64,000 nt of DNA from Actinomycetota bacterium (GCA_005884005.1 VAWI01000069.1:1-64000), one strand, 5' to 3'. Shown: positions 39,290 through 50,639, counted from the first letter of the stretch. Numbers and translations: made by a program. The notes: generated by a model not told the origin, from the sequence alone.

Positions 39290-39423
39290 TCGAGTCACCT
39301 TTCTGTCTGGGCGTGGCCGCGCCGCCGATTGCGATCGGTTGTCGAGCCACGTCATCGGCGCGGACGCCCTTTCACGGTATCCCTCGGCCGAGCTTCGGGC
39401 GTCGGTCGCTACACTTCGCCGCC

Positions 39424-40149
39424 GTGGCCGGCGAGCGAGTCAAGCTGTCCGTACGCGAGCGCGAGGGCCGGGGAACCGGCGATTCTCGGCGCCTGCGCCG
39501 CGAAGGAATGATCCCGGGTGTCCTCTACGGGCGCGGGAAGCAGCCGCATGCTATTTGCGTCGAGGAGCGGGAGCTGCGGCGGGTATTGACAGGCGATCAC
39601 GGCCTTCATGCGATTCTCGACGTGAGCCTCGACAAGCAAAAGACGACGCACGCCTCGATTCTCAAGGACTACCAGGTGCATCCGGTCCGCGGCTACGTGA
39701 CCCACATCGACTTGCAAGAGGTGAGGCTCGACCAGCCGATCCAGGCGCAGGTCGTCGTAGAGCTCGTCGGCGATCCTGAGGGCGTCAAGGAAGGCGGCGT
39801 CCTCTCGCAGGTACAGCGCGAGATCAACGTCGAGGCGCTGCCGCTCGAGATCCCCGAGCGATTGGAGCTCGACGTCAGCGGGATGGCGATCGGCGACACG
39901 ATGAGGCTCGCCGACCTGCCCGCGCACGAGGGTGTGACCTACCTCGACGATCCCGAGGAGACGGTGCTCGCCACGGTGGGGGCACCGACGCAGATCGTCG
40001 AACCGGAGCCCGAGGAAGAGGAGCTCGCAGAGGGCGAGGAGCTGCCCGAGGGCGAGGTGCCGGAGGGCGAGGAGGCACCGGAGGGCGCCGCCGAGGCGCC
40101 GGCCGAGCCGGAGGCGGACGCCGCCGGCGAGCAGGGCACAACCGAATAA
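39424..40149 (+). CDS. rplY: Ribosomal protein L25/general stress protein Ctc
   Basis: The 241-residue protein has an N-terminal L25 domain that binds 5S rRNA (VREREGRGTGDSRRLRREGM, IPGVLYG). A TL5/Ctc C-terminal beta domain ends near LPAHEGVTYLDDPEETVL, and a long Glu/Pro/Ala-rich acidic tail follows. The gene is followed directly by pth, the usual partner. It starts at GTG 39424. Confidence 0.93.
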   Translation: MAGERVKLSVREREGRGTGDSRRLRREGMIPGVLYGRGKQPHAICVEERELRRVLTGDHGLHAILDVSLDKQKTTHASILKDYQVHPVRGYVTHIDLQEVRLDQPIQAQVVVELVGDPEGVKEGGVLSQVQREINVEALPLEIPERLELDVSGMAIGDTMRLADLPAHEGVTYLDDPEETVLATVGAPTQIVEPEPEEEELAEGEELPEGEVPEGEEAPEGAAEAPAEPEADAAGEQGTTE

Positions 40150-40153
40150 TCGA

Positions 40154-40175
40154 GGAAAATGCGTTCGCATTTTCC
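40154..40175 (+). promoter_or_regulatory. Perfect hairpin containing the pth start codon
   Basis: GGAAAATGCG-TT-CGCATTTTCC is a perfect 10-bp stem. The ATG of pth (40159-40161) lies in the 5' arm and its AGGA ribosome-binding site at the base, so folding would hide the start. This could couple pth translation to ribosomes finishing the upstream L25 gene, 4 bp before. Confidence 0.45.
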
Positions 40176-40791
40176 GCGGGCGCTAGTTTCTCGCATCGCT
40201 TCGCTCGCGAACACGAAGAAAGGCGTCTCCTCCCTCGACCTGCTCGTCGTCGGGCTGGGAAACCCCGGGCGCGAGCACGAGCGCGAACGCCACAACGTCG
40301 GTTGGATGGCGGTTGACGAGCTCGCGCGTCGCACGGACGGCCGCTGGCGCGCCAAGTTCTCCGGTCAGCTCGCCGAGGTTCGCCTCAACGGGTTGCGGCT
40401 TGCCTTGCTCAAGCCCGAGACGTTCATGAACGACTCCGGCCGCTCAGTTGCGGCAGCGACTCGCTTCTTCAAGGTCGACCCGGAGTCGCTGCTCGTCGTC
40501 CACGACGACGTCGATCTCGACTCCGGGCGGCTCCAGGCCCGCGCCGGCGGGGGCCTCGCCGGTCACAACGGCCTGCGCTCGCTCGCGCAGGCGCTCGGGA
40601 CGCAGGACTTCCTGCGGCTGAGGATCGGCGTCGGTCGGCCCGGCCGAGGCGATCCGCGATCGGTTGCCGACTACGTGCTGTCTCCGTTCGAGCTCGAAGA
40701 GGACGTTGGGGCGCTTGTTTCCCGCTCCGCCGACGCGGTCGAAACGCTCGCGCGCGAAGGCGTCGAGGCAGCGCAGCAGCGCTTCAATTAG
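40159..40791 (+). CDS. pth: Peptidyl-tRNA hydrolase
   Basis: The 210-residue enzyme cleaves peptidyl-tRNA released from stalled ribosomes. It has LLVVGLGNPGREHERERHNV with the catalytic His, LLKPETFMNDSG, LLVVHDDVDLDSGRLQ with the catalytic Asp, and GGLAGHNGLRSLAQAL. The conserved protein begins at about residue 26. The first 25 residues, encoded by a palindrome-rich stretch, have no counterpart in typical Pth. There is no other ATG, GTG or TTG before the conserved start, so ATG 40159 is used. Confidence 0.93.
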   Translation: MRSHFPRALVSRIASLANTKKGVSSLDLLVVGLGNPGREHERERHNVGWMAVDELARRTDGRWRAKFSGQLAEVRLNGLRLALLKPETFMNDSGRSVAAATRFFKVDPESLLVVHDDVDLDSGRLQARAGGGLAGHNGLRSLAQALGTQDFLRLRIGVGRPGRGDPRSVADYVLSPFELEEDVGALVSRSADAVETLAREGVEAAQQRFN

Positions 40792-40845
40792 GCGGGTCGG
40801 CACGGCTACGATTCGAGCGCGGAACCGCGGGTTCCGTCTTTTGTG

Positions 40846-43800
40846 ATGGACCGACCCGTCTTGCACGCATTCGTCGACGAGCTCGTCGAGGACGAGAGGC
40901 TTGGCGCCTTCGCGGAGGCGCTGCCGACGCGTGCCCGCGTCTCTGAGCCGGCACTGCCGCTGCTGCTCGCGGCGCTCCACGACCGCCTCGGTCGCGGCCT
41001 CGTCTGCGCATTGCCGGAAGACGCCGACGCACGGGACGCGGCCGAGGCTGCTGCCTGGTTCCTCGGCGAGGAGCAGGTGGCTCTGCTGCCGAGCCGCGGA
41101 GTCCACTGGGCATCAGGCCTCGAGCCGCCGCCGCACCTCGTCGGCGAGCGGGCTCGGGCGCTCGACGTGCTCGCGCGCGGTGGCCTCGTCTGCACCTCGG
41201 CGACCGCGCTCGTCGAGGGCATGCCGCCGCCGAGCGAGCGGCCCGAGCCGATCGAGGTAGCGCAAGGGCAGGAGCCGGGGATTGACCTGCTGGCCGAGGC
41301 TTTTGCGCTCGCCGGGTACGAACGCGTCGAACGGGTCGAGGAGCGCGGCCAGTTCGCTGTCCGCGGCGGGCTAGTCGACGTCTTCCCGACCACCGGCAGG
41401 GAGCCATTGCGGATCGAGCTCTTCGGGGACGAGATCGAGTCGATTCGCGCCTTCTCGCCGTTCACGCAGCGGGCCCTGCATCCCGTCGAGAGCGCGGTCG
41501 TCTACCCGGCGGCCGAGCGCCGTCCCGACCTGAGCGAGCCGACCCTGCCCGATGACGACGAGTCCCCGCCGGGCGTGCCCACGGACCTGGTCCCGCCGTT
41601 CGCCGGCGCGCCGGATCTCGTCTGGGAGCCGGACGAGGTGCGCGCGGTCGCCCTCGAGGAGCTGAGCGTCGAGCTCGATCTCGACGGGTCGACCGAGCTC
41701 GACCCTCTGCCCGCGAACCAGCCATTCTCGTTCGAGGCGCAGCGGCCTGCGCTGGCGGCGCGCGGGCTCGCCGAGGCCGAGAACGAGCTCGGCGCGTTCG
41801 TACGGGCCGGCCAGCGGGTCGTCGTTGCCTTCCCGCACCGGGGTGAGGCTCTGCGGACGCAGAACCTGCTTCGGCGGATCGAGGCGCGACTGCTCGAGCC
41901 CGGCGAGCCGCTGCCGGACAAAGCGGAGCTTCTGTTCGCGGTCGCTCCGGCTCGGCGAGGATTCGTCTGGCGCGAGCTCGGACTCGTGCTCCTGGCCGAC
42001 ACGCAGGTCTTCCGCAAGCGTCCTCCCAGGGCGGACGCCAGGCTTGGGCGCGCTCTCCAGAGCTTCGCCGACCTTCGCACCGGCGACTACGTCGTCCACG
42101 AGGACCACGGCGTCGGCCGCCTGCAGGCCTTCGAGACGAAGGAGGTCGCGGGCGTCACCCGCGACTACCTGTTGCTCGCCTTCCGCGGGGAAGACCGCCT
42201 GTACGTCCCACACGAGCAGATCGGCAAGGTCTCGCGCTACGTCGGCGCGGATTCCCGGTCGCCAGCGCTCTCCAAGCTCGGGGGGAAGGCCTGGCAGAAC
42301 CTGAAGAGCCGCGCCCGCGCCAGCCTGCGCGAGCTGGCGGGAGAGTTGCTCGCGCTCTATGCCCGGCGCCAGCACGCCGAGGGCCAGCCCTTCGACCTGC
42401 GGAACGAGTGGCTCGAGCGGCTGGAGACCGAGTTCCCTTACCGGGAGACCGAGGACCAGCAGCGGGCGATCGAGGCGGTCAAGGAGGATCTCGAGGCGCC
42501 GCGCCCGATGGACCGGCTCGTCTGCGGGGACGTCGGCTTCGGCAAGACGGAGGTTGCCGTCCGCGCCGCCTTTGCAGTCGCCGTCAACGGCAAGCAGACG
42601 CTGATGCTCGTGCCGACGACGGTCCTCGCTCAGCAGCACTGGAACACGTTCCGCGAGCGCTACCGCGACTTCCCCGTCCGCGTCGAGATGGTCTCCCGCT
42701 TCCGGTCGCCGACCGAGGTGAAGCGCGTGCTCGCGGAGTACGCCGAGGGCAAGGTCGATGTCCTGATCGGGACCCACCGCGTGCTTTCGCGCGACGTGAT
42801 CCCGAAGGAGCTCGGCCTGATCGTCGTCGACGAGGAGCAGCGCTTCGGCGTCGCGCAAAAGGAGCTGCTGCGGCAGCTCAGGCTCGAGGTCGACGTTCTC
42901 AGCCTGACGGCGACGCCGATCCCGCGCACGCTGCACATGTCGCTCTCCGGCCTACGCGACATCTCGGTGATCGAGACACCGCCGCAGGGCCGCCGCCCGA
43001 TCCGCACCTTCGTCGGCGAATACGACGAGGAGCTCGTCCAGACCGCGCTCCGGCGGGAGAAGGAGCGCGCGGGACAGGCCTTCTACCTGCACAACCGGGT
43101 CGAGACGATCGATGAGGCCGCCGAACGCCTACGCCAGCTTTGCCCGGAGCTGCGCTTCATCGTCGCCCACGGCCAGATGCGCGAGAAGGAGCTCGAGGAC
43201 CACATGCTCTCTTTCCTCGCGGGCGACCGGGACGTGCTCGTCTCGACGACCATCATCGAGTCCGGCCTCGACATCCCACAGGCGAACACGCTCGTCGTTG
43301 AGCGCGCCGACGCGCTCGGGCTCGCCCAGCTCTACCAGATCCGGGGCCGCGTCGGTCGCTCCGACCTGACCGCTCACGCTTACCTCTTTTACCCGGACTC
43401 GCAGGAGCTGACGCCCGAGGCGCGGGCGCGGCTGGCGACGCTGGCCGACCACACCGAGCTCGGCGCCGGCTTCGCGATCGCGATGCGGGATCTCGAGATC
43501 CGTGGCGCCGGTGACCTTCTCGGCGCCGAGCAGTCCGGCCACGTCGCCGCTCTCGGCTTCGAGCTCTACGTCGAGCTGCTGGGCGAGGCCGTCGCCGAGC
43601 TTTCCGGACAGCGGCGACCGGTCGCGCGCCCGGTGCGCGTGGACGCCCGGGTCGACGCCTACGTGCCGGCGAGCTACATCGGCTCCGAAGCGCTGAAGAT
43701 CGACCTCCACAGGCGGCTCGCTCTGACCGAGTCGGAGGACGAGCTGCGGGAGCTCGAGGCTGCGACGGAAGATCGCTACGGCCCGCTGCCCGAGCCGGTC

Positions 43801-44052
43801 GAGAACCTGTTCGCGATCCAGGAGGCCAAGCTCAAGCTCGCTCGGTTGGGAGCGGACTACCTCGTCTTCCGTGGTGGGCGGGCCACCGTCGGCCCGGTCG
43901 AGCTGGGATCGGGCGAGCTCCGGGCGCTGCGAGGCCGGGTCGAGACGGCCGTCTACACGACCGCGCGCAGGGAAGTTTCGTTAAGAGACGAAGAATTCGA
44001 CGGAGCAATCCGCCTTGTCGATGCTATGCTCGAAACACGCCAAGCAGCCTGA
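40846..44052 (+). CDS. mfd: Transcription-repair coupling factor
   Basis: The 1068-residue protein has a UvrB-like N-terminal region (about residues 1-300) with VRGGLVDVFPTTGREPLRIE. The RNA-polymerase interaction domain has RTGDYVVHEDHGVGRLQAF. The RecG-like helicase motor has Walker A GDVGFGKTEVAVRAAF and the DEEQ box VDEEQRFGVAQKE. A C-terminal TRCF domain follows. It dislodges stalled RNA polymerase and recruits UvrA. The ATG at 40846 directly follows an in-frame GTG; either could start. Confidence 0.96.
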   Translation: MDRPVLHAFVDELVEDERLGAFAEALPTRARVSEPALPLLLAALHDRLGRGLVCALPEDADARDAAEAAAWFLGEEQVALLPSRGVHWASGLEPPPHLVGERARALDVLARGGLVCTSATALVEGMPPPSERPEPIEVAQGQEPGIDLLAEAFALAGYERVERVEERGQFAVRGGLVDVFPTTGREPLRIELFGDEIESIRAFSPFTQRALHPVESAVVYPAAERRPDLSEPTLPDDDESPPGVPTDLVPPFAGAPDLVWEPDEVRAVALEELSVELDLDGSTELDPLPANQPFSFEAQRPALAARGLAEAENELGAFVRAGQRVVVAFPHRGEALRTQNLLRRIEARLLEPGEPLPDKAELLFAVAPARRGFVWRELGLVLLADTQVFRKRPPRADARLGRALQSFADLRTGDYVVHEDHGVGRLQAFETKEVAGVTRDYLLLAFRGEDRLYVPHEQIGKVSRYVGADSRSPALSKLGGKAWQNLKSRARASLRELAGELLALYARRQHAEGQPFDLRNEWLERLETEFPYRETEDQQRAIEAVKEDLEAPRPMDRLVCGDVGFGKTEVAVRAAFAVAVNGKQTLMLVPTTVLAQQHWNTFRERYRDFPVRVEMVSRFRSPTEVKRVLAEYAEGKVDVLIGTHRVLSRDVIPKELGLIVVDEEQRFGVAQKELLRQLRLEVDVLSLTATPIPRTLHMSLSGLRDISVIETPPQGRRPIRTFVGEYDEELVQTALRREKERAGQAFYLHNRVETIDEAAERLRQLCPELRFIVAHGQMREKELEDHMLSFLAGDRDVLVSTTIIESGLDIPQANTLVVERADALGLAQLYQIRGRVGRSDLTAHAYLFYPDSQELTPEARARLATLADHTELGAGFAIAMRDLEIRGAGDLLGAEQSGHVAALGFELYVELLGEAVAELSGQRRPVARPVRVDARVDAYVPASYIGSEALKIDLHRRLALTESEDELRELEAATEDRYGPLPEPVENLFAIQEAKLKLARLGADYLVFRGGRATVGPVELGSGELRALRGRVETAVYTTARREVSLRDEEFDGAIRLVDAMLETRQAA

Positions 44053-44083
44053 CGTTTGGGCCTTGCTTGGCTCTTCCTACGTT

Positions 44084-45166
44084 ATGAAGCTCCTTCGTCT
44101 CGTTCCAATCCTCGCCCTGGTGGCGGCATTTGCGGCGGCCTGCGGCGGTGGTAGCGGCGCGCCAAAATCAGTGCCCAGCGACGCGGTCGCGGTCGTCGGC
44201 GGCGACACGATCACGAAGAACGAGTTCAACTCGACGCTCGACCAGGCCAAGCGCAGCTACACGGCCCAGGGGAAGGCGTTCCCGAAGGCCGGCACGCAGA
44301 CCTACGGCGCGGTGCGCGCCCAGATCATCCAGTACCTCGTCGAGCGCTCCGAGTACGCGCAGAAGGCCAAGGACCTCGGCGTCAAGGTCAGCGACAAGGA
44401 CGTTGAGACGCGGCTGGACCAGATCAAGCAGCAGTACTTCGGCTCCGGGACGACGCCGGGACAGAAGCCGAAATCGAAGGCCCAGGTCGAGAAGCTCTAC
44501 AAGCAGCAGCTGAAGGCGCAGGGCCTGACCGACAAAGACGTCAAAGACGGTATTCGCGCGCAGCTCGTGCAGCAGAAGATTTCGGAGAAGGTGACGAAGG
44601 ACGTGTCGGTCTCAGACAGCGACGCCAAGAAGTACTACGACGATCACAAGTCGCAATACGAGCAACCGGCCCAGCCCGCGAGCCGCGACGTCCGGCACAT
44701 CCTCGTGAAGACGCAGGCGCTCGCGCTGACCGTCTACCACAAGCTGAAGGCCGGCGGGGACTTCTCGAAGCTCGCGCTCAAGTACTCGACGGACTCGAGC
44801 AAGACCTCCGGCGGCCGCCTGACCGTGTGCAAGCAGAAAACGGTTAGCTGTCCCTTGAAGACGGTCGCGCCCTTCGAGAACGTCGCGTTCTCCCTGAAGA
44901 CGAACGAGATCTCCAAGCCGGTGCACACTCAGTTCGGCTGGCACGTCATCCAGGCGGTCGGTCCAGTGAATCCGCCGCGGAAGGCGACCACGATCCCGTT
45001 CGACCAGGTCAAGGCTGCGATCAAGCAGCAGCAGCTGCAGCAGAAGAAACAGGACGCCTACAACAAGTGGTGGAACGACACCAAGAGCGAGTTCGCGAAG
45101 AAGACGAAGTATCAGGTCGGCTACGAACCGCCGGCCTCGGCGACGCAGACCACCACCACCGGCTAG
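44084..45166 (+). CDS. Lipoprotein peptidyl-prolyl isomerase (PpiC/PrsA/SurA type)
   Basis: The 360-residue protein has a lipoprotein signal with lipobox AFAAAC (Cys20). An N-terminal SurA-like chaperone region (VNGE-type VVGGDTITKNEF) follows, then a parvulin domain (about residues 205-315) with DVRHILVKTQ and HTQFGWHVIQAV. It would fold exported proteins at the outer face of the membrane. An internal Cys pair, TVCKQKTVSC, interrupts the parvulin domain. The ATG at 44084 starts the signal peptide. Confidence 0.92.
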   Translation: MKLLRLVPILALVAAFAAACGGGSGAPKSVPSDAVAVVGGDTITKNEFNSTLDQAKRSYTAQGKAFPKAGTQTYGAVRAQIIQYLVERSEYAQKAKDLGVKVSDKDVETRLDQIKQQYFGSGTTPGQKPKSKAQVEKLYKQQLKAQGLTDKDVKDGIRAQLVQQKISEKVTKDVSVSDSDAKKYYDDHKSQYEQPAQPASRDVRHILVKTQALALTVYHKLKAGGDFSKLALKYSTDSSKTSGGRLTVCKQKTVSCPLKTVAPFENVAFSLKTNEISKPVHTQFGWHVIQAVGPVNPPRKATTIPFDQVKAAIKQQQLQQKKQDAYNKWWNDTKSEFAKKTKYQVGYEPPASATQTTTTG

Positions 45167-45186
45167 CCCGCCTTGTCTCAGGCGGG
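45167..45186 (+). terminator. Switchable hairpin after the PpiC gene
   Basis: CCCGCCT pairs with AGGCGGG around a 6-nt loop directly after the stop codon. The same left arm can instead pair with AAGGCGGG at 45189-45196, the start of a family B repeat. The two pairings exclude each other. Confidence 0.5.
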
Positions 45187-45214
45187 TTAAGGCGGGCCTG
45201 GCGGAACGTAGCTT

Positions 45215-47409
<2,195 letters not shown>

Positions 47410-47455
47410 CGCGACCGAAGAGGTCGAGAGGGCAAGCGTGTCGAAGACCCGGAGG

Positions 47456-47622
47456 CAGTGGCCCGATCGGCAATATTCGCCGGCTCCCTGGCCCGCGATC
47501 ACGCTGCGCCAGAGTCCACGCTCGCCCTTGTCAAGGCTGCAAGCCTTGCCTGCGGACGATCGCGGCCTCTGACTTGATGCTCGCGACCCAGGAAGCGGGC
47601 AACATTGCCGACCGGACCACTA
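47456..47622. repeat. Repeat family A, full copy 1
   Basis: This 167-bp element is an imperfect palindrome along its whole length. It starts CAGTGGCCCGATCGGC and ends with the complement of TAGTGGTCCGGTCGGC. The centre is CAAGGCTGCAAGCCTTG. It matches the copy at 49891 with about 17 differences and the same length. It fills most of the 224-bp gap between eno and pyk, ending 11 bp before the pyk ATG. Confidence 0.9.
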
Positions 47623-47633
47623 GGCTAAGACCC

Positions 47634-49049
47634 ATGATCGCGACCCCGCCGCGGAGAACCAAGATCGTCGCCACGATCGGCCCCGCCACCGGGACGGCCG
47701 AGGGTGTCCACGCCCTGGTCGAGGCCGGGATGGATGCCGCCCGACTCAACCTGTCGCACGGCAGCCGCGAGGAGCACGCGGAGCGGGCGCGACTCGTCCG
47801 CGGGGTACAGGAGGCGATCGGGCGCCCGCTCGCGCTGATCGCCGACCTGCAGGGACCGAAGCTTCGGATCGGCCACCTGCCGGCTCCGGTGACGCTCACG
47901 CGCGGCGACGAGATTGCCGTCGTCGGCGAGGAGAGCTCCCGCGACAGCGAGCTCCCCGTTCTGCCGGCTGTGATCGGCGAGGTGCTGCAGCCCGGACACG
48001 AGGTCCTGATCGACGACGGCCTCGTGCGCCTCCGCGTCGAGCGCGTCACGAGCGGCCGTGCCGAGTGCTCCGTGCTCGCCGGCGGCGTCGTCAGCTCGCA
48101 CAAGGGCGTCAACGTTCCGGGCGTCCCGGTGCCGATCCCCTCGCTGACGCGCAAGGACCTGGACGACCTCGAGTTCGCGCTCGCCCTCGACGTCGACTTC
48201 GTCGCCCTCTCGTTCGTCCGCTCCGCAGCCGACGTCCGTGACCTCAAGGATCTGATCCAGCAGGCCGGCGCGACGGCGAACGTGATCGCAAAGATCGAGA
48301 AAGCGGAGGCCGTCGACGCGCTCGACGCGATCCTGGAGGATGCCGACGCGGTCATGGTCGCACGCGGCGACCTTGGAGTCGAGATCGGCCCGGAGCTCGT
48401 GCCGCTCCTCCAGAAGCGGATCATCATCGGCGCCCTCGATCACGGCAAGACGGTGATCACGGCGACGCAGATGCTCGAGTCGATGATCCACCAGCCGGAG
48501 CCGACACGGGCCGAGGCGAGCGACGTCGCCAACGCGATCCTCGACGGTACCTCGGCGGTGATGCTCTCCGGTGAGACGGCCGTGGGCGAGTTCCCGATCG
48601 AGGCGGTGACGACGATGACTCGGATTGCCCGCGCCGTGGAGCCGAGTCTCGGCTACCGGCACCAGCTGCCCGAGGCGGGGGAGGAGCCGACCGTCGGGCA
48701 AGCGATGTCGAACGGCGCGTGCGATCTCGCGGAGACGCTTCGGGCAGCCGCGATCCTCGTCCCAACGTTCAGCGGGCGCACCGCCTCTGCGGTGGCGCGC
48801 CTGCGGCCGCGGCGGCCGGTACTCGGTCTGACGCACCACGAGTATGCGTGGCGGCAGATGGCGATCGAGTGGGGAGTGATTCCGCTGCGAATTCCCGAGT
48901 GCGCCGACGTCGAGGAGCTCTGGGAACGTTCGGTCGATGCCGCCCGTGAGTCCGGCGTCGTCGATCCCGGCGACCGCGTCGTGATCACGGCGGGCACCGC
49001 GGTCAATGTCGCCGGCTCTACGAACGTGATCAAGGTCGAAACCGTCTAG
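47634..49049 (+). CDS. pyk: Pyruvate kinase
   Basis: The 471-residue enzyme makes pyruvate and ATP from phosphoenolpyruvate. It has RRTKIVATIGPATGTAEGVH, the active-site MVARGDLGVEIGPELVPLLQ and MLSGETAVGEFP. The ATG at 47634 is chosen because pyruvate kinase similarity starts at MIATPPRRTKIVATIGPA. The open frame runs upstream through the family A repeat, but that part is not coding-like. Any promoter for pyk must lie in or just after the repeat. Confidence 0.96.
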   Translation: MIATPPRRTKIVATIGPATGTAEGVHALVEAGMDAARLNLSHGSREEHAERARLVRGVQEAIGRPLALIADLQGPKLRIGHLPAPVTLTRGDEIAVVGEESSRDSELPVLPAVIGEVLQPGHEVLIDDGLVRLRVERVTSGRAECSVLAGGVVSSHKGVNVPGVPVPIPSLTRKDLDDLEFALALDVDFVALSFVRSAADVRDLKDLIQQAGATANVIAKIEKAEAVDALDAILEDADAVMVARGDLGVEIGPELVPLLQKRIIIGALDHGKTVITATQMLESMIHQPEPTRAEASDVANAILDGTSAVMLSGETAVGEFPIEAVTTMTRIARAVEPSLGYRHQLPEAGEEPTVGQAMSNGACDLAETLRAAAILVPTFSGRTASAVARLRPRRPVLGLTHHEYAWRQMAIEWGVIPLRIPECADVEELWERSVDAARESGVVDPGDRVVITAGTAVNVAGSTNVIKVETV

Positions 49050-49097
49050 TACTTACAAGGCAGGAGCCGGCGCCTTCCACGCGAAGATCGACGCCCC

Positions 49098-49445
49098 GTG
49101 GCCGGTGGAGCGAAGAAACGCAGGCGCCGACCGCGGCGCGGAGTCCTCGTCCGACGCTGGCTCGGCGTCGGGGCGCTCTGCCTTGTCGGGCTTCTCTACT
49201 ACCGGCCGCTGCACACGTACGTCGACACGCGGCACACGCTCGTCGAGCGCACCGACCAGGTCGAGAGCCTTCAGACGGAGAGACGGCAACTTGAGCGGAA
49301 GCTCGCGGATTCAACAAGCGACTCGGCGCTCGTCAAGGAGGCCCGTAGTCTCGGACTCGTCAAGCCCGGCGAGCGTCTCTTCATTGTCAAAGGGATCGAA
49401 GCGTGGAAGCACGTGCAGCATACGATCAGGCGGCATGGAGGATGA
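49098..49445 (+). CDS. DivIC/FtsB-like septum-formation initiator
   Basis: The 115-residue protein has a basic cytoplasmic start, one membrane helix at about residues 21-37 and an extracytoplasmic coiled coil (QVESLQTERRQLERKLAD). SLGLVKPGERLFIVKG then follows, the typical end of DivIC/FtsB proteins. It would take part in the FtsL-DivIC-FtsQ complex of cell division. The order eno...DivIC-DUF501 is a conserved actinobacterial arrangement. It starts at GTG 49098. Confidence 0.85.
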   Translation: MAGGAKKRRRRPRRGVLVRRWLGVGALCLVGLLYYRPLHTYVDTRHTLVERTDQVESLQTERRQLERKLADSTSDSALVKEARSLGLVKPGERLFIVKGIEAWKHVQHTIRRHGG

Positions 49446-49893
49446 GGCCGTCGTTGCGAGACAGCTCGGTCGTCCGCCTCGCGCCTTCCGGCGCGTAGCC
49501 GTCCGCTGTCCTTACGGCCGGCCGGCCGTGACAGAACAGTGGCCGCGCGACGCTGCCGGCGCGCCGTTCCCGACCACCTACTACCTGACGTGCCCGCACC
49601 TCGTCGCGGCGATCTCCCGACTGGAGGCAGGCGGCGGCGTCGAGCGCTGGACGCGCGCCGTCCAAGATGATCCCGCGCTGCGCGCAAGCCTCGAACGCGC
49701 GAACGAGGATCAGCATGAGCTGCGACCCGAGCTCCCTGGTGGGATCGCGGGGTCGACGCGCACCGGCAGTCTGAAGTGCCTCCACGCGCACGCGGCATTC
49801 GCGCTTGCACGCCCGGGGTACGAGCTCGGCGAGCAGATCTTGGCCGAGCTGGACCGGCTCTGGCCCGATTCAGGCTGTTGCAGCGCGGATTAG
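49435..49893 (+). CDS. DUF501 family protein
   Basis: The 152-residue protein has VVARQLGRPPRAFRRVAVRC, PTTYYLTCPHLVAAISRLE and KCLHAHAAFALARPGYELG, the conserved cores of DUF501. The paired Cys and His residues suggest metal binding. The function is unknown. It overlaps the DivIC gene by 11 bp. Its TAG stop (49891-49893) is the first three bases of a family A repeat. In many actinobacteria an exopolyphosphatase gene follows; none does here. Confidence 0.88.
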   Translation: MEDEAVVARQLGRPPRAFRRVAVRCPYGRPAVTEQWPRDAAGAPFPTTYYLTCPHLVAAISRLEAGGGVERWTRAVQDDPALRASLERANEDQHELRPELPGGIAGSTRTGSLKCLHAHAAFALARPGYELGEQILAELDRLWPDSGCCSAD

Positions 49894-50057
49894 TGGCCTG
49901 ACCGGCAACGTTCGCCGGCTCCCTGGCCCGCGATCACGCGGCGCCAGAATCCACGCTCGCCCTTGTCAAGGCTGCGAGCCTTGCCTGTGGGCGATCGCGG
50001 CCTCTGGCTTGGTGCTCGCGACCCAGGAAGCGGGCAACGTCACCGGCCAGACCACTA
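49891..50057. repeat. Repeat family A, full copy 2
   Basis: This 167-bp element starts TAGTGGCCTGACCGGCAACG and ends with the complement of TAGTGGTCTGGCCGGTGACG. The two arms pair imperfectly along their whole length and meet at CAAGGCTGCGAGCCTTG. It is about 90% identical to the copy at 47456. Its first three bases stop the DUF501 frame. No ORF of its own is present. Confidence 0.9.
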
Positions 50058-50073
50058 GGTTTCGGGCACGCGC

Positions 50074-50388
50074 ATGCCGATCGCCCTCGAACAGACTCGC
50101 CGCGAGTGGGAGCTCGGTCATCGCCGGCTCCAACGGGAGGTGCGGGAGACGCCATGGGGGGAGGCCTGGCTTTCCGAGCTCGAAGCGGTTACGGCCGAGC
50201 TTCGCCGCAGCGTCGGCCAGAGCTTCACGCTCGCCGAGCTTGCGGACGCCTACGCGTCGGCCGAGGTCTGGAGCCGGGAGGCAGTCGAAGAGACCGAACC
50301 GGCAAGCGGATGGCCGCGACGGCTCTCCACGGTCACGGACGCAGCCTTCCATCTCTACTCGCGCGGCGCGGTTGACTACGAGCCGTGA
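50074..50388 (+). CDS. Small uncharacterised protein
   Basis: The 104-residue protein begins MPIALEQTRREWELGHRRLQ and contains ELADAYASAEVWSREAVEE. It appears helical and soluble, with no membrane segment. I do not recognise a family. It follows the family A repeat by 16 bp and overlaps the next small gene by 4 bp, so the two form a unit. Confidence 0.6.
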   Translation: MPIALEQTRREWELGHRRLQREVRETPWGEAWLSELEAVTAELRRSVGQSFTLAELADAYASAEVWSREAVEETEPASGWPRRLSTVTDAAFHLYSRGAVDYEP

Positions 50389-50609
50389 CCTCGCCTGCGA
50401 TACCGCCCCGTAGCACCCGTAACAGCACCAACCGGCGCCGGCCTAAGGACCGTTCGTACCGGAGCAAGATCTTGCTCGGCCTCGCGCTCGTCGTCGCCTT
50501 CGCCGTCGGTGTCGCGCTGGGGCAGGCGCTCCACGACAATCCGCGTCCCGGCGGCGCGCAGACATCCGTCAGGACGCTGCCGCCGCTAACGGCGACGCGG
50601 GCAGGTTAA
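50385..50609 (+). CDS. Small single-pass membrane protein
   Basis: The 74-residue protein has a basic N-terminus (TNRRRPKDRSYRSK), one helix (ILLGLALVVAFAVGVALGQA) and a short Pro/Thr-rich outer part. The GTG overlaps the stop of the preceding gene. No family is recognised. Confidence 0.55.
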   Translation: MTSPAIPPRSTRNSTNRRRPKDRSYRSKILLGLALVVAFAVGVALGQALHDNPRPGGAQTSVRTLPPLTATRAG

Positions 50610-50639
50610 GAAGCGGAAGCTTTGGGTAGCTTTTCAGGT

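Noticed and set aside
41371-42936. 521-residue open frame antisense to mfd
   Set aside because: High-GC shadow frame. mfd motifs on the plus strand are unambiguous.
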